Below are positions 20,987 to 29,731 of a stretch of 64,000 nt of DNA, piece after piece (position 1 is the stretch's first letter; each line of letters opens with the position of its first letter). The position numbers were made by a program, and so were the translations under genes. Below the pieces are notes generated by a model, which made no database searches, was not told the origin of the DNA, and was given only the letters and a program-made list of their open reading frames with translations. This DNA is from Asticcacaulis sp. AC460. GTDB taxonomy: Bacteria > Pseudomonadota > Alphaproteobacteria > Caulobacterales > Caulobacteraceae. The DNA lies in contig NZ_AWGD01000021.1 of assembly GCF_000495795.1 (NCBI RefSeq), positions 62,001-126,000 on the forward strand, given 5' to 3'.

Positions 20987-22434
20987 GGATGGATTTCGTT
21001 ATGGACTTTCCCGCTCTAAGAGAAGCACTTCCCGAAACCATCCTTGGGCTCAGTGCGGTTCTGATCCTCGTCTTCGGCGCTTTCCGGGGCGACAAGGGCA
21101 TGACCTCGATCAGCGCCCTGTGCGGCGCTGCCCTGATCGGTGCGGCCTTCGCCGCCGCCTGGTCGCCGCTGGGCACGGTTTTCTCCGGCGCCTTCGTGTC
21201 CGACGGCGTTTCGGTCTTCGCCAAGGTGGCCATGTATGTCGCCGCCTGTTTCATCATTGTCCTGGGGCAGGGCTATTTCGACCGGCTGAACAACCGCCGC
21301 TTCGAATTCCCGATACTGATCCTGCTGGCGACGCTGGGCATGAGCATCATGGTCTCGGCCGGCGACCTGATCTCGCTGTATGTCGGCCTGGAGCTGCAAT
21401 CCCTGGCGCTGTACGTCCTGGCGGCCTTCCGCCGCGATGACGCCAAGTCGTCGGAAGCCGGCCTGAAGTATTTCGTCCTGGGCGCCCTGGCGTCGGGCCT
21501 GCTGCTGTACGGCGCTTCGCTGGTCTACGGTTTTGCCGGCTCGATGAACTTCAACGACATCGCCGCGGCGTCGACCACCAATATGAATGTCGGCTTGATC
21601 TTCGGCCTGGTGTTCGTAATCTCGGGCCTGGCCTTCAAAGTGTCGGCCGCGCCGTTCCACATGTGGACGCCCGACGTTTATGAAGGCGCGCCGACCCCAG
21701 TCGTGGCCTTCTTCGCCGGCGCTCCCAAGTTCGCGGCCATGGTCCTGCTGGCCCGCGTGCTGGAAACCGCTTTCCTGGCCGAGATCGACCAATGGCGTCA
21801 GGTTCTTCTGGTCATCGCTGTGCTCAGCTTCGCCGTCGGCGGTCTGGGCGGGTTGATGCAGAAGGATTTCAAGCGCCTGTTGGCCTATTCGTCGATCGCC
21901 AATATGGGTTACGCGCTGTTGGCTATCGCCGCCGGCACCACCCAGGGCATCCAGGCGCTATTGATGTTCTTCGTCCTGTATATGGTCGACACGCTGGGCC
22001 TGTTCTCCGCCCAGATGTCGCTGAGCCGCAAGGATGGCGAGCCGGTCACCCGCATCGACCAATTCGCCGGCTTGGCCAAGGTCAATATGCCGATCGCCAT
22101 CGCCATCACCGTCATGGCGCTGTCGGTTCTGGGCATGCCGCCGATGGGCGGGTTCTGGAGCAAGTACTTCGTCTTCGGCGCGGCGCTGAATGCGGATCTG
22201 GCCTGGTTTGCCGTGGCCGGCCTGGTCGCTTCGGTGATCGCCGCCTTCTATTACCTGCGCCTGATCAAGCTGATGTGGTTCGATGCGCCGGTCGTGGAAT
22301 TCGCCAAGGCGCCGCCGGAAACACGCTGGATCGCCCTGGCCTCGGGGGCCTTCTCCTTCCCGGGGGCGATTGTCTTCCTGATCTTCGGATCGGTGCTGGC
22401 GGCGGCTGCGGTCGTCGGCTTCGGCGCCCACTAG
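20983..22434 (+). CDS. nuoN: NADH-quinone oxidoreductase subunit N
   Basis: Third antiporter-like subunit, 483 residues, 14 helices. It carries the typical [28 protein letters not shown] and [12 protein letters not shown]. The first ATG overlaps the nuoM stop; in-frame ATGs at 20992 and 21001 are also possible. Last gene of complex I, but transcription clearly continues into birA, 12 bases on. Confidence 0.96.
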   Translation: MRMDFVMDFPALREALPETILGLSAVLILVFGAFRGDKGMTSISALCGAALIGAAFAAAWSPLGTVFSGAFVSDGVSVFAKVAMYVAACFIIVLGQGYFDRLNNRRFEFPILILLATLGMSIMVSAGDLISLYVGLELQSLALYVLAAFRRDDAKSSEAGLKYFVLGALASGLLLYGASLVYGFAGSMNFNDIAAASTTNMNVGLIFGLVFVISGLAFKVSAAPFHMWTPDVYEGAPTPVVAFFAGAPKFAAMVLLARVLETAFLAEIDQWRQVLLVIAVLSFAVGGLGGLMQKDFKRLLAYSSIANMGYALLAIAAGTTQGIQALLMFFVLYMVDTLGLFSAQMSLSRKDGEPVTRIDQFAGLAKVNMPIAIAITVMALSVLGMPPMGGFWSKYFVFGAALNADLAWFAVAGLVASVIAAFYYLRLIKLMWFDAPVVEFAKAPPETRWIALASGAFSFPGAIVFLIFGSVLAAAAVVGFGAH

Positions 22435-22445
22435 GTCCGCGGGCG

Positions 22446-23204
22446 GTGGCCGATTTCGAGATCTTCGATACCCTGCCATCGACCCAGGATCTGGCTCTGA
22501 CCCGGCTGCGCGCCGGCCGTAAAGGGCCGGGATGGGTTCTGGCCCGCGAGCAGACCAAGGGCATAGGCCGTCATGGTCGGACCTGGATCGGCCAGAAGGG
22601 CAACTTCATGGCGTCGCGCTGGGAGGCTATGCCGCTGGATGTCCGCCGTGCGCCGCAGCTCAGTTTCGTCACGGCCTTGGCCATGTATGAGATGCTGCGG
22701 CCGTTGATCCCGGATACGGATGCCAATATGCGCATCAAGTGGCCGAACGATATCCTGCACCGTGGACGCAAGATGTGCGGCATCCTGGTCCAGACCGAGG
22801 CGTCGAACGAGCCTGAAACCCTGGGCATCGTCATCGGTATCGGCATGAACCTGCGGGTGGCGCCGATCCTCGAAGGCTATCTAACGGTGGCGTTGAAAGA
22901 GATCAATCCGGATGCGGTGCGGAACTTCGATGCGATAGGTATGTTGCATAAGCTGAACGGTCACCTCGACGGCGTACTGGACCTGTGGCGCAACAAGGAT
23001 TTCAGCGACATCGCCAAGGCGTGGCTGAAACGGGCCTATGGCAAGGACCGCACGGTCAGCGTTACGGTCGACGGCGTCAAGGTCAGTGGCGACATCGTCG
23101 GACTCGACGAATTCGGTGCGCTGCAGGTTAGGGCAGGCGACGGCCAGATCTACACCGTCACCGGTGGCGACGTCGAATACGGCGCGCTTAAACAATCCCA
23201 ATAA
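22446..23204 (+). CDS. birA: Biotin--[acetyl-CoA carboxylase] ligase (monofunctional BirA)
   Basis: Attaches biotin to the carboxyl carrier protein; 252 residues. The catalytic domain carries the ATP/biotin loop as [19 protein letters not shown] (GRGRxGR in the family), KWPNDIL and CGILVQTE, then a C-terminal SH3-like domain. There is no N-terminal helix-turn-helix, so it cannot repress biotin genes as E. coli BirA does. The start is GTG 22446; everything upstream in the same frame is nuoN in another frame. The ribosome site is weak, so translation may be coupled to nuoN. Confidence 0.93.
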   Translation: MADFEIFDTLPSTQDLALTRLRAGRKGPGWVLAREQTKGIGRHGRTWIGQKGNFMASRWEAMPLDVRRAPQLSFVTALAMYEMLRPLIPDTDANMRIKWPNDILHRGRKMCGILVQTEASNEPETLGIVIGIGMNLRVAPILEGYLTVALKEINPDAVRNFDAIGMLHKLNGHLDGVLDLWRNKDFSDIAKAWLKRAYGKDRTVSVTVDGVKVSGDIVGLDEFGALQVRAGDGQIYTVTGGDVEYGALKQSQ

Positions 23205-23221
23205 ATTTTCAGGGAAATCGT

Positions 23222-23995
23222 ATGCTGCTGGCCATTGAACAGGGCAATACCAATACGCTGTTCGCCATTCACGATGGCGCCGACTGGGTGGCGCAATGGC
23301 GGGTGGCGACCGAAACCCGGCGCACGGCCGATGAATATGCCGCGTGGCTATATCAATTGATGCAGATGCACGATCTGGATCTCAAGCAGATCGATGACTG
23401 CATCATCTCGTCCGTGGTGCCGCAGTCTTTGTTTAACCTGCGCAAACTGGCGCAGCGATACTTTAATAAAACGCCGTATGTCGTTGGCGACAATGCGGTT
23501 TTGAACCTGGACATTCGTATCGACAAGCCGCGTGAAGCCGGCGCTGACCGCTTGGTCAATGCCATCGGCGGCTATATCACGTATGGCGGACCGCTGCTGA
23601 TCATCGACTCAGGCACGGCGACCACGTTCGATGTCGTCGCGGCCGATGGCGGCTATGAAGGTGGTGCGATCGCGCCTGGAATCAACCTGTCGCTCCAGGC
23701 GCTGCACGCCGCCGCGGCGAAGCTTCCTAGGGTGGCGATCGAGAAGCCGGCGCGCAAAATCGGCAAGGATACGGTCAGCGCCATGCAATCCGGCATCTTT
23801 TGGGGATATGTTGGCTTGATTGAATACCTTATCGCCGCTATTGAGGCCGAATACGGCCAGAAGATGAGCGTCATTGCCACCGGTGGGGTAGCGTCCTTGT
23901 TTGAAGGTGCAACGGAGAAGATCGATCACTTCGATCACGATCTGACTCTGCGCGGCCTCCTCGAAATCTATAAGCGTACCTTGTCACACAGCTGA
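23222..23995 (+). CDS. coaX: Type III pantothenate kinase
   Basis: First step of coenzyme A synthesis: phosphorylates pantothenate. 257 residues, ASKHA fold. Motifs are EQGNTNT at 6-12 (phosphate loop), [22 protein letters not shown] and GGAIAPG. The first motif usually begins Asp-x-Gly-Asn-Thr; here Glu6 replaces Asp. AGGGAAA precedes the ATG. Lies two bases before rnj and is most likely in the same transcript as nuo-birA. Confidence 0.94.
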   Translation: MLLAIEQGNTNTLFAIHDGADWVAQWRVATETRRTADEYAAWLYQLMQMHDLDLKQIDDCIISSVVPQSLFNLRKLAQRYFNKTPYVVGDNAVLNLDIRIDKPREAGADRLVNAIGGYITYGGPLLIIDSGTATTFDVVAADGGYEGGAIAPGINLSLQALHAAAAKLPRVAIEKPARKIGKDTVSAMQSGIFWGYVGLIEYLIAAIEAEYGQKMSVIATGGVASLFEGATEKIDHFDHDLTLRGLLEIYKRTLSHS

Positions 23996-23997
23996 TT

Positions 23998-25665
23998 ATG
24001 CAAAAAAATCAAAACGAACTGGTGTTCCTGCCGCTGGGCGGCTCGAACGAAATCGGCATGAACCTGAACCTGTATGGGTTCGGCCCGGCGGACGACCGCC
24101 AATGGATTATCGTCGATGTCGGCGTGACCTTCGGCGACCTGACGACACCGGGGATCGAGGTGATTGCTCCGGACCCGGAATTTCTGGTGGGTGAGAACCT
24201 GCTCGGTATCGTCCTGACCCATGCACATGAGGACCATATCGGCGCCTTGGGCTGGCTGTGGGATCGCATCAAGGCGCCGGTGTTTGCCACGCCGTTCACC
24301 GCCTTCCTGATCCGTGAGAAGTTGCGTGAAGCCGGGGTCGATGACGCCGACATCACCGAAGTTCCGTTGAATGGGAATGTGAAGTTAGGCCCGTTCGATA
24401 TTGATTATATTACGATTACGCACTCAATTCCGGAGCCCAACGGGCTGGCGATCAAGACGCCGCTGGGGACCATCCTGCATACCGGCGACTGGAAGATCGA
24501 CGAGGAGCCGATCACTGGTCAGCCGACCGACATCGCGGAGCTGAAGCGCCTGGGCGACCAGGGCGTGCTTGCCATGGTGTGCGATTCGACCAATGTCTTC
24601 GTCGAAGGCCGTGCCGGGTCCGAAGCCGGCGTGCGCGAAGAACTGGAAAAGCTGATCCGCACCTTCAAGAAGCGCGTGGCCGTGGCCTGTTTCGCATCGA
24701 ACGTGGCACGGATGGATTCGGTAATGCGCGCCGCCATGGCGTGTAAGCGGCAGGTCTGCCTGGTTGGCCGTTCGATGCACCGTATGCTGGCGGCTTCGCG
24801 CCACGTCGGTCTGATGCAGGGGATTCCCGACCCGATTTCGGAAGGTGAGGCCGCCAATCTCAAGCCGCACCAGGTTCTGTATCTGTGTACGGGATCGCAA
24901 GGCGAGCCGCGTGCGGCTTTGTCACGGATTGCGGACGGCAACCATCCGCTGGTCAAGCTGAAGGAAGGCGATGTCTGCGTCTTCTCGTCCCGGGTTATTC
25001 CTGGGAATGAGATCGCCATCCGTTCCTTGCAGAATCGTTTGTCTGACCTGGGTGTTGAAATCCATACCGAGCGTGATCACCCGGGCATTCACGTGTCCGG
25101 CCACCCGTGCCGTGAAGAGCTGAAAGATATGTATCAGTGGGTGCGTCCGGCGATCGCCGTACCGACCCATGGCGAGCGCCGGCATCTGCTAAAGCATGCT
25201 GCCCTGGCGGCCGAGCTGGGTGTGCCACGACAGGTGACGCCGCGTAATGGTGATATGGTGCGTCTGGCGCCAGGGCTACCCGAGATCATCGATGAGGTTC
25301 CGTCGGGCCGGCTTTTCGTCGACGGCGGTATGCTCGTGCCGGAAGCGTCGGAGGCTCTGCGTGAACGCCGTCATGCGGCCCATAATGGCATGATCTTCGT
25401 GGCGTTCGCTTTGAACAGCAAAAACCAACTGGCCTCGATTGTCGATGTCCGAGGATTGGGCCTGGCGTTCGAAAACGACGACACGATTTCAGATCAGCTT
25501 GAGTCGCTATGCGCCACGGTTGAAAAGGCTGTGAAGGCCATGCCGAACGAAGCGCGCGACGATGACGAAACAGTTGAGACCGTTGTGGCTCGTGTGGTCA
25601 AGAAGGCAGCTCAGGCTATCTGGGACCGCCGCCCAATCGTCGAAACCATTATTCTTCGTACTTGA
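23998..25665 (+). CDS. rnj: Ribonuclease J
   Basis: Metallo-beta-lactamase/beta-CASP nuclease with endo- and 5'-3' exoribonuclease activity, 555 residues. The zinc motif HAHEDH is at 75-80; later family motifs are THSIPEPNG, HTGDWKID, CDSTN, GSQGEP, SSRVIPGNE and HVSGHPCREEL. In alphaproteobacteria it acts in rRNA 5' maturation and mRNA turnover. The ATG is two bases after the coaX stop. Confidence 0.96.
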   Translation: MQKNQNELVFLPLGGSNEIGMNLNLYGFGPADDRQWIIVDVGVTFGDLTTPGIEVIAPDPEFLVGENLLGIVLTHAHEDHIGALGWLWDRIKAPVFATPFTAFLIREKLREAGVDDADITEVPLNGNVKLGPFDIDYITITHSIPEPNGLAIKTPLGTILHTGDWKIDEEPITGQPTDIAELKRLGDQGVLAMVCDSTNVFVEGRAGSEAGVREELEKLIRTFKKRVAVACFASNVARMDSVMRAAMACKRQVCLVGRSMHRMLAASRHVGLMQGIPDPISEGEAANLKPHQVLYLCTGSQGEPRAALSRIADGNHPLVKLKEGDVCVFSSRVIPGNEIAIRSLQNRLSDLGVEIHTERDHPGIHVSGHPCREELKDMYQWVRPAIAVPTHGERRHLLKHAALAAELGVPRQVTPRNGDMVRLAPGLPEIIDEVPSGRLFVDGGMLVPEASEALRERRHAAHNGMIFVAFALNSKNQLASIVDVRGLGLAFENDDTISDQLESLCATVEKAVKAMPNEARDDDETVETVVARVVKKAAQAIWDRRPIVETIILRT

Positions 25666-25978
25666 ACCGTTTCGCGCCCGGCGTGAAATCATCAAGGAGG
25701 GGAGCGACCTGAAATTGCAGGCGCGGCAGGCGAATTTGCACCATGTTGTCAATGTTGATTGGTCGTTTTTCAACGAATTGGGTTAAGTTTATTTGTTAAT
25801 GAATATTAACTATATAATACATTGAATAAATGAAGTTTTGTCAACTCTACCCACCGAATTTCAACGTTGATTATATATCCGAAAGTGTCGGTTGAAATGA
25901 AACCAAAACCGTCAGAGTTTCATTTCAACCATTTGGATTCGTTAATATCTTCGTTATGGCGAGTTTTTCGCGTGGCGA
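25666..25978. other. Convergent rnj/phaC gap with AT-rich island and long perfect inverted repeat
   Basis: No supported gene. Bases 25780-25970 are far more AT-rich than the rest of the window. A 10-bp palindrome TCAACGTTGA lies at 25861-25870. A 14-bp perfect inverted repeat, GGTTGAAATGAAAC (25890-25903) and GTTTCATTTCAACC (25917-25930), follows. It has no T-run on either strand, so it is not a classical terminator, though its position between convergent genes fits one. Confidence 0.6.
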
Positions 25979-27964
25979 TCACGATTTAACCAAGACATAG
26001 GTCCCTGGCGCATCGCCCAGAACCTTGAACTCACCCTTGGAGGGATCGCGCGCTGCAATCTTTTTGCCGGACTGTTTACCCAGCCAACCGGCCCAATGCG
26101 GCCACCAGGAACCCGGATGTTCGGTGGCACCTTCCAGCCATTCTTCCAGGGTGTCCGGATGAGCGTCGTTCAGCCAGTGCATATATTTCTGCGCCGCCGG
26201 GTGATTGACCACGCCGGCGATATGGCCTGAGCCCGCCAGCATGTAGGTTACCGGGCCGCCGAACAGTTTCGAGCCCTTATAGACCGAAGCCGGTGGGGCA
26301 ATGTGGTCCTCTCGGCCGGCCTGTTCGTAGATCGGCACCTTGACCTTCTTGAGGTCGAGCTTTACCCCGCCCAGGGTCAGTTCCCCCTTTGACAAGGCGT
26401 TGTGGCCGTAGAAGTTGCGCAGATAGAAGATGTGCAGCGCCTTGGGCATGCGCGTCTGGTCGGCGTTCCAGCACAACAGGTCGAACGGTGTCAGGTCCTT
26501 GCCCAGGAGATAGTTGCTGACGAAGAAGGACCACACGAGGTCGTTAGCGCGCAGGGCGTTGAAGGTGTCGGCCATGGCCGAGCCGGGCAGGACGCCACCG
26601 GCGGCATCCATCTGACGTTCCAGTTCCTTCAGCCAGTTTTCCGATGTGAACAGCAGCAGGTCGCCGGCTTCGGTAAAATCGTGCTGGGCCGTGAAGAAGG
26701 TGGCAGAATTGATCGAGGTGTCGCCTTTTTCGGCCATGTGCGCCAGCGTACAGCCCAGCAGGGTGCCGCCGATGCAATAGCCGACGGTATTGACCGTCTT
26801 GGCGCCGGTCTGTTCGATGACCTTTTGGGTGGCTTCATAGATGCCGCCGAACATATAGTCTTCGAACGTCGTATCCTTCATAGAGGCGTCAGGATTGACC
26901 CACGACACCACGAAGACGGTGAAGCCCTGGCCGACCAGCCACTTGATCAGGGAGTTCTTGGCCTGCAGGTCCAGGATATAGAACTTGTTGATCCACGGCG
27001 GGAAGATCAGCAGGGGAATCTCATAGACCTGTTCCGTCGTCGGCGCGTATTGCAGCAGCTCGAAATAGTCGCCGCGGTAGACCACCTTGCCGGGTGTGGT
27101 GGCGACGTTTTCGCCGACCTTGAAACGGCTGTAGTCGGCCTGGCTGATCTTGAGTTTGCCGTCGCCGCGCGCCAGGTCATCCGCGAACATCTGCATGCCC
27201 TTGACCAGGGTTTCGCCCTTCGAATCGAGCAAGGCGTTGATCGCGACCGGGTTGGTCAGCAGGAAGTTGGCCGGCGACATGGCGTCGGTCAGCAGCTTGG
27301 TGAAGAACTCGGCGCGGCGTTTAACCAGCGGATCGATGTCGTCGACGCTGCCGATCAGCTTGTTCAGCCAGTTGGACGACAGCAGGTAGGACTGACGCAT
27401 CATGTCAAAGACCAGGTTCTGCTCCCAGCGCGGATCGGCGAAGCGTTTGTCCTTGACCGGTTTCTTCTCATCCGGGGCGCCGAGCGTCCGGCGGGCCATC
27501 TGGCCCCACAGTTCGAGGTAGCCATTGAGCAGGTCGCTTTGGGCTTCGACAACCTTGTCCGGACGCGTGGCAAGCGACTTCATTACCTCGGTCATGGCTG
27601 GACCGACCTGGAAAGGATCGGACGGGGCTCCGGCGGCTTCGAGATCGGGCTGTTTCATGACCGTGCGGGCCAGGACGTTTTGCGCCGTCATGGTCGCCTT
27701 GGCGATGTTGAGCGACAGCTCCTCCAGGCGGCGGATATTTTCGGCGTCGAACAGAGGCGAGGCAGCGGCCGTATGGGGTTGCGGCGCCGCTTTCGGCTCT
27801 GGGCTGGGCTGTTGAGTGATAGATTCGGGTTTTGGCGCGGGTTTCGGTTTGACGGTCTCGACCTTGGCCTCGGCGACCGTCGCCCTGGCTTTGGCGGGCG
27901 CCTTCCGGGCCGTGGTTTTGGCCGAAGTCTTCGTTGTCACAGGGGTTTTCGGGGTCTTGCTCAT
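25979..27964 (-). CDS. phaC: Class I poly(3-hydroxyalkanoate) synthase
   Basis: Polymerises hydroxyacyl-CoA into storage granules; 661 residues. The alpha/beta-hydrolase core holds the lipase-like box GYCIGG with the nucleophile at Cys397, the Asp in NADQTRMP and the His in GSGHIAGVVNHP. The first 60 residues form an unusual extension of Lys, Ala, Pro and Thr repeats (KTPKTP, TARKAPAKARA, KPKPAPKPE) resembling histone H1-like or phasin tails. ATG 27964 is preferred over one at 27970 because GCGAGGA is then 6-8 bases upstream. No phaA/B or phasin gene is next to it. Confidence 0.95.
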   Translation of the reverse strand: MSKTPKTPVTTKTSAKTTARKAPAKARATVAEAKVETVKPKPAPKPESITQQPSPEPKAAPQPHTAAASPLFDAENIRRLEELSLNIAKATMTAQNVLARTVMKQPDLEAAGAPSDPFQVGPAMTEVMKSLATRPDKVVEAQSDLLNGYLELWGQMARRTLGAPDEKKPVKDKRFADPRWEQNLVFDMMRQSYLLSSNWLNKLIGSVDDIDPLVKRRAEFFTKLLTDAMSPANFLLTNPVAINALLDSKGETLVKGMQMFADDLARGDGKLKISQADYSRFKVGENVATTPGKVVYRGDYFELLQYAPTTEQVYEIPLLIFPPWINKFYILDLQAKNSLIKWLVGQGFTVFVVSWVNPDASMKDTTFEDYMFGGIYEATQKVIEQTGAKTVNTVGYCIGGTLLGCTLAHMAEKGDTSINSATFFTAQHDFTEAGDLLLFTSENWLKELERQMDAAGGVLPGSAMADTFNALRANDLVWSFFVSNYLLGKDLTPFDLLCWNADQTRMPKALHIFYLRNFYGHNALSKGELTLGGVKLDLKKVKVPIYEQAGREDHIAPPASVYKGSKLFGGPVTYMLAGSGHIAGVVNHPAAQKYMHWLNDAHPDTLEEWLEGATEHPGSWWPHWAGWLGKQSGKKIAARDPSKGEFKVLGDAPGTYVLVKS

Positions 27965-28117
27965 CCACATCCTCGCAGGTCGAGAGGCCGTCCAATGGGC
28001 TTGCAGTGCGGTAAATCACGCCGTAAATCCACTCACATATTATTTTTGTTGTCGTAAGTCTGTTCACGAGCGTAGAATTTTGCCATGCAGTCTGTGGTTA
28101 CTGCGGAGACGGTTGTC

Positions 28118-28558
28118 ATGATCCTGGCGGTTTGGATGCGTTGTTTGGGCGTAGCGGTGTGCGCCGCAACGTTCGGCGCAAGTGCGATGGCACAGGAATC
28201 GGCCGAATCGGCCGCCCAGCGTCCGCTGGCGCCGCTGCCCGGCGTTACGCCGGCGACGACAGCGACACCCGGCATACCCAAGTGGTCTGATTTCCCAGCA
28301 CCGCCGGGAGATGTTCCGACCGTGGCTGAGTTTGCCCAACGGGTCAAAACCCAGACGGCCGCGTCTGACAAGCTGGCGGCGGAGGTACGTGTCCTGGTGT
28401 GGGACAAGGAGCAGCCTGAGCCCTATGCCGCGGCGTCGATCGCGCGCATCAACCCCGTCTATCTCAAGCCGGTCGATGCGATCATGACGGTCGAGCAGAT
28501 CGAGCGTTTGGCCGAGGATTTGCGCCGGCGGGCGGTGCCCCCGCCGATGGCTGACTGA
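28118..28558 (+). CDS. Hypothetical exported protein
   Basis: 146 residues; no family recognised. The N-terminus MILAVWMRCLGVAVCAATFGASA-MAQE is a good Sec signal peptide. The mature part has a Pro/Ala-rich stretch, then PKWSDFPAPPGDVPTVAEF and a C-terminal helix ending RAVPPPMAD. ATG 28118 is chosen over one at 28085: GGAGA lies 8 bases upstream, the signal peptide becomes normal, and a possible promoter (TTGTCG-N18-TAGAAT) would leave almost no leader for the earlier start. Divergent from phaC and upstream of glpX. Confidence 0.65.
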   Translation: MILAVWMRCLGVAVCAATFGASAMAQESAESAAQRPLAPLPGVTPATTATPGIPKWSDFPAPPGDVPTVAEFAQRVKTQTAASDKLAAEVRVLVWDKEQPEPYAAASIARINPVYLKPVDAIMTVEQIERLAEDLRRRAVPPPMAD

Positions 28559-28695
28559 CGTAACGTCAAGGCTGTTCAAGCCTTGGCCAGTCTGATACAC
28601 GCATTCGACGTGACGATTGCCACGTCGCCACATGACACGACGCATAAAAACCAGAAAGTCGTGGTTCGATAAACTTAAAGCCAGAAGACAGCCAC

Positions 28696-29700
28696 ATGCC
28701 AGAAACTCTTGAAATTTTGAAAAATATGTCCAGCACAATATCCGGATTTGACCTCAGCCTCGACATTGTTCGGGTCGCCGAGGAAGCCGCCATTGCCGCC
28801 TATTCGTGTGTTGGCGGGGGCGACGAAAAGGCCGCCGACCAGGCCGCCGTCGACGCCATGCGCCGCGCGCTCAACGCCATCGAGATGGACGGCCGTATCG
28901 TCATCGGCGAAGGCGAGCGCGATGAGGCGCCGATGCTGTACATCGGCGAGAAGGTCGGCACCGGCAACGGCCCGGCGATCGATATCGCCTTGGACCCGCT
29001 GGAAGGCACGACCCTGGCGGCCAAGGCCATGGCCAACGCGCTGGCGGTTATCGCCTTTGCGCCGCGCGGCGGGATGCTGCACGCGCCGGATACCTATATG
29101 GACAAGCTGGCTATCGGGCCCGGTTACGACAAGGGTGTCGTTGACCTGGATGCCACGCCGGAAGAGAATGTCCGCGCCCTGGCCAAGGCCAAGGGCGTCG
29201 ATGTTTCGGAAATCGTCGCGTGCGTGCTGGATCGTCCGCGCCACGACGGCATTATCACCTCGCTGCGTAAGGCCGGCGCCCGGGTGCACCTGATCACGGA
29301 CGGCGATGTCGCCGGCGTTATCCACACCGCCCAGCCGGAAACCGGCATCGACATCTATATGGGGCAGGGCGGGGCACCGGAAGGCGTCCTGGCCTGCGCT
29401 GCGCTGAAATGCGTCGGCGGCCAGTTCCAGGGGCGGCTGGTGTTTCGCAACAATGACGAACGCACCCGTGCCGAGCGGCTGGGTTTGACGGATTTCGACC
29501 GCAAATACGATCTGAACGACCTCGTCAGCAGCGACGCGGTCTTTATCGCTACGGGCGTTACGCACGGCGCGCTGCTGGACGGCGTGCGCAAGGAGGTCAC
29601 CGCGCGCGGTGAGGTCTTCCACACCACGGAAAGCCTGGTCATGATTTCCAAGACCGGCACGGTGCGCAAGCTGTCGATGCGCCGGCCCTTGAAAGCTTGA
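28696..29700 (+). CDS. glpX: Class II fructose-1,6-bisphosphatase
   Basis: Dephosphorylates fructose-1,6-bisphosphate in gluconeogenesis, 334 residues, GlpX family. Motifs: the metal-binding IGEGERDEAPMLYIGEKVG (about 75-93), DPLEGTT, and TGVTHGALLDGV near the C-terminus. No recognisable strong Shine-Dalgarno; a second ATG at 28726 is possible. Followed 31 bases later by recJ, so probably co-transcribed. Confidence 0.95.
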   Translation: MPETLEILKNMSSTISGFDLSLDIVRVAEEAAIAAYSCVGGGDEKAADQAAVDAMRRALNAIEMDGRIVIGEGERDEAPMLYIGEKVGTGNGPAIDIALDPLEGTTLAAKAMANALAVIAFAPRGGMLHAPDTYMDKLAIGPGYDKGVVDLDATPEENVRALAKAKGVDVSEIVACVLDRPRHDGIITSLRKAGARVHLITDGDVAGVIHTAQPETGIDIYMGQGGAPEGVLACAALKCVGGQFQGRLVFRNNDERTRAERLGLTDFDRKYDLNDLVSSDAVFIATGVTHGALLDGVRKEVTARGEVFHTTESLVMISKTGTVRKLSMRRPLKA

Positions 29701-29731
29701 TCCAAACCCAGCGGCGTGACAGATTCATGCG

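Noticed and set aside
26402-28057. 551-codon open frame antisense to phaC
   Set aside because: phaC has all catalytic motifs; the antisense protein ends in a Gly/Arg/Phe-rich stretch that mirrors the Lys/Ala/Pro tail.
28567-28585. CAAGGCT/AGCCTTG hairpin as a terminator of the exported hypothetical gene
   Set aside because: The stem is perfect but no T-run follows on the plus strand, so it was not listed as a terminator.
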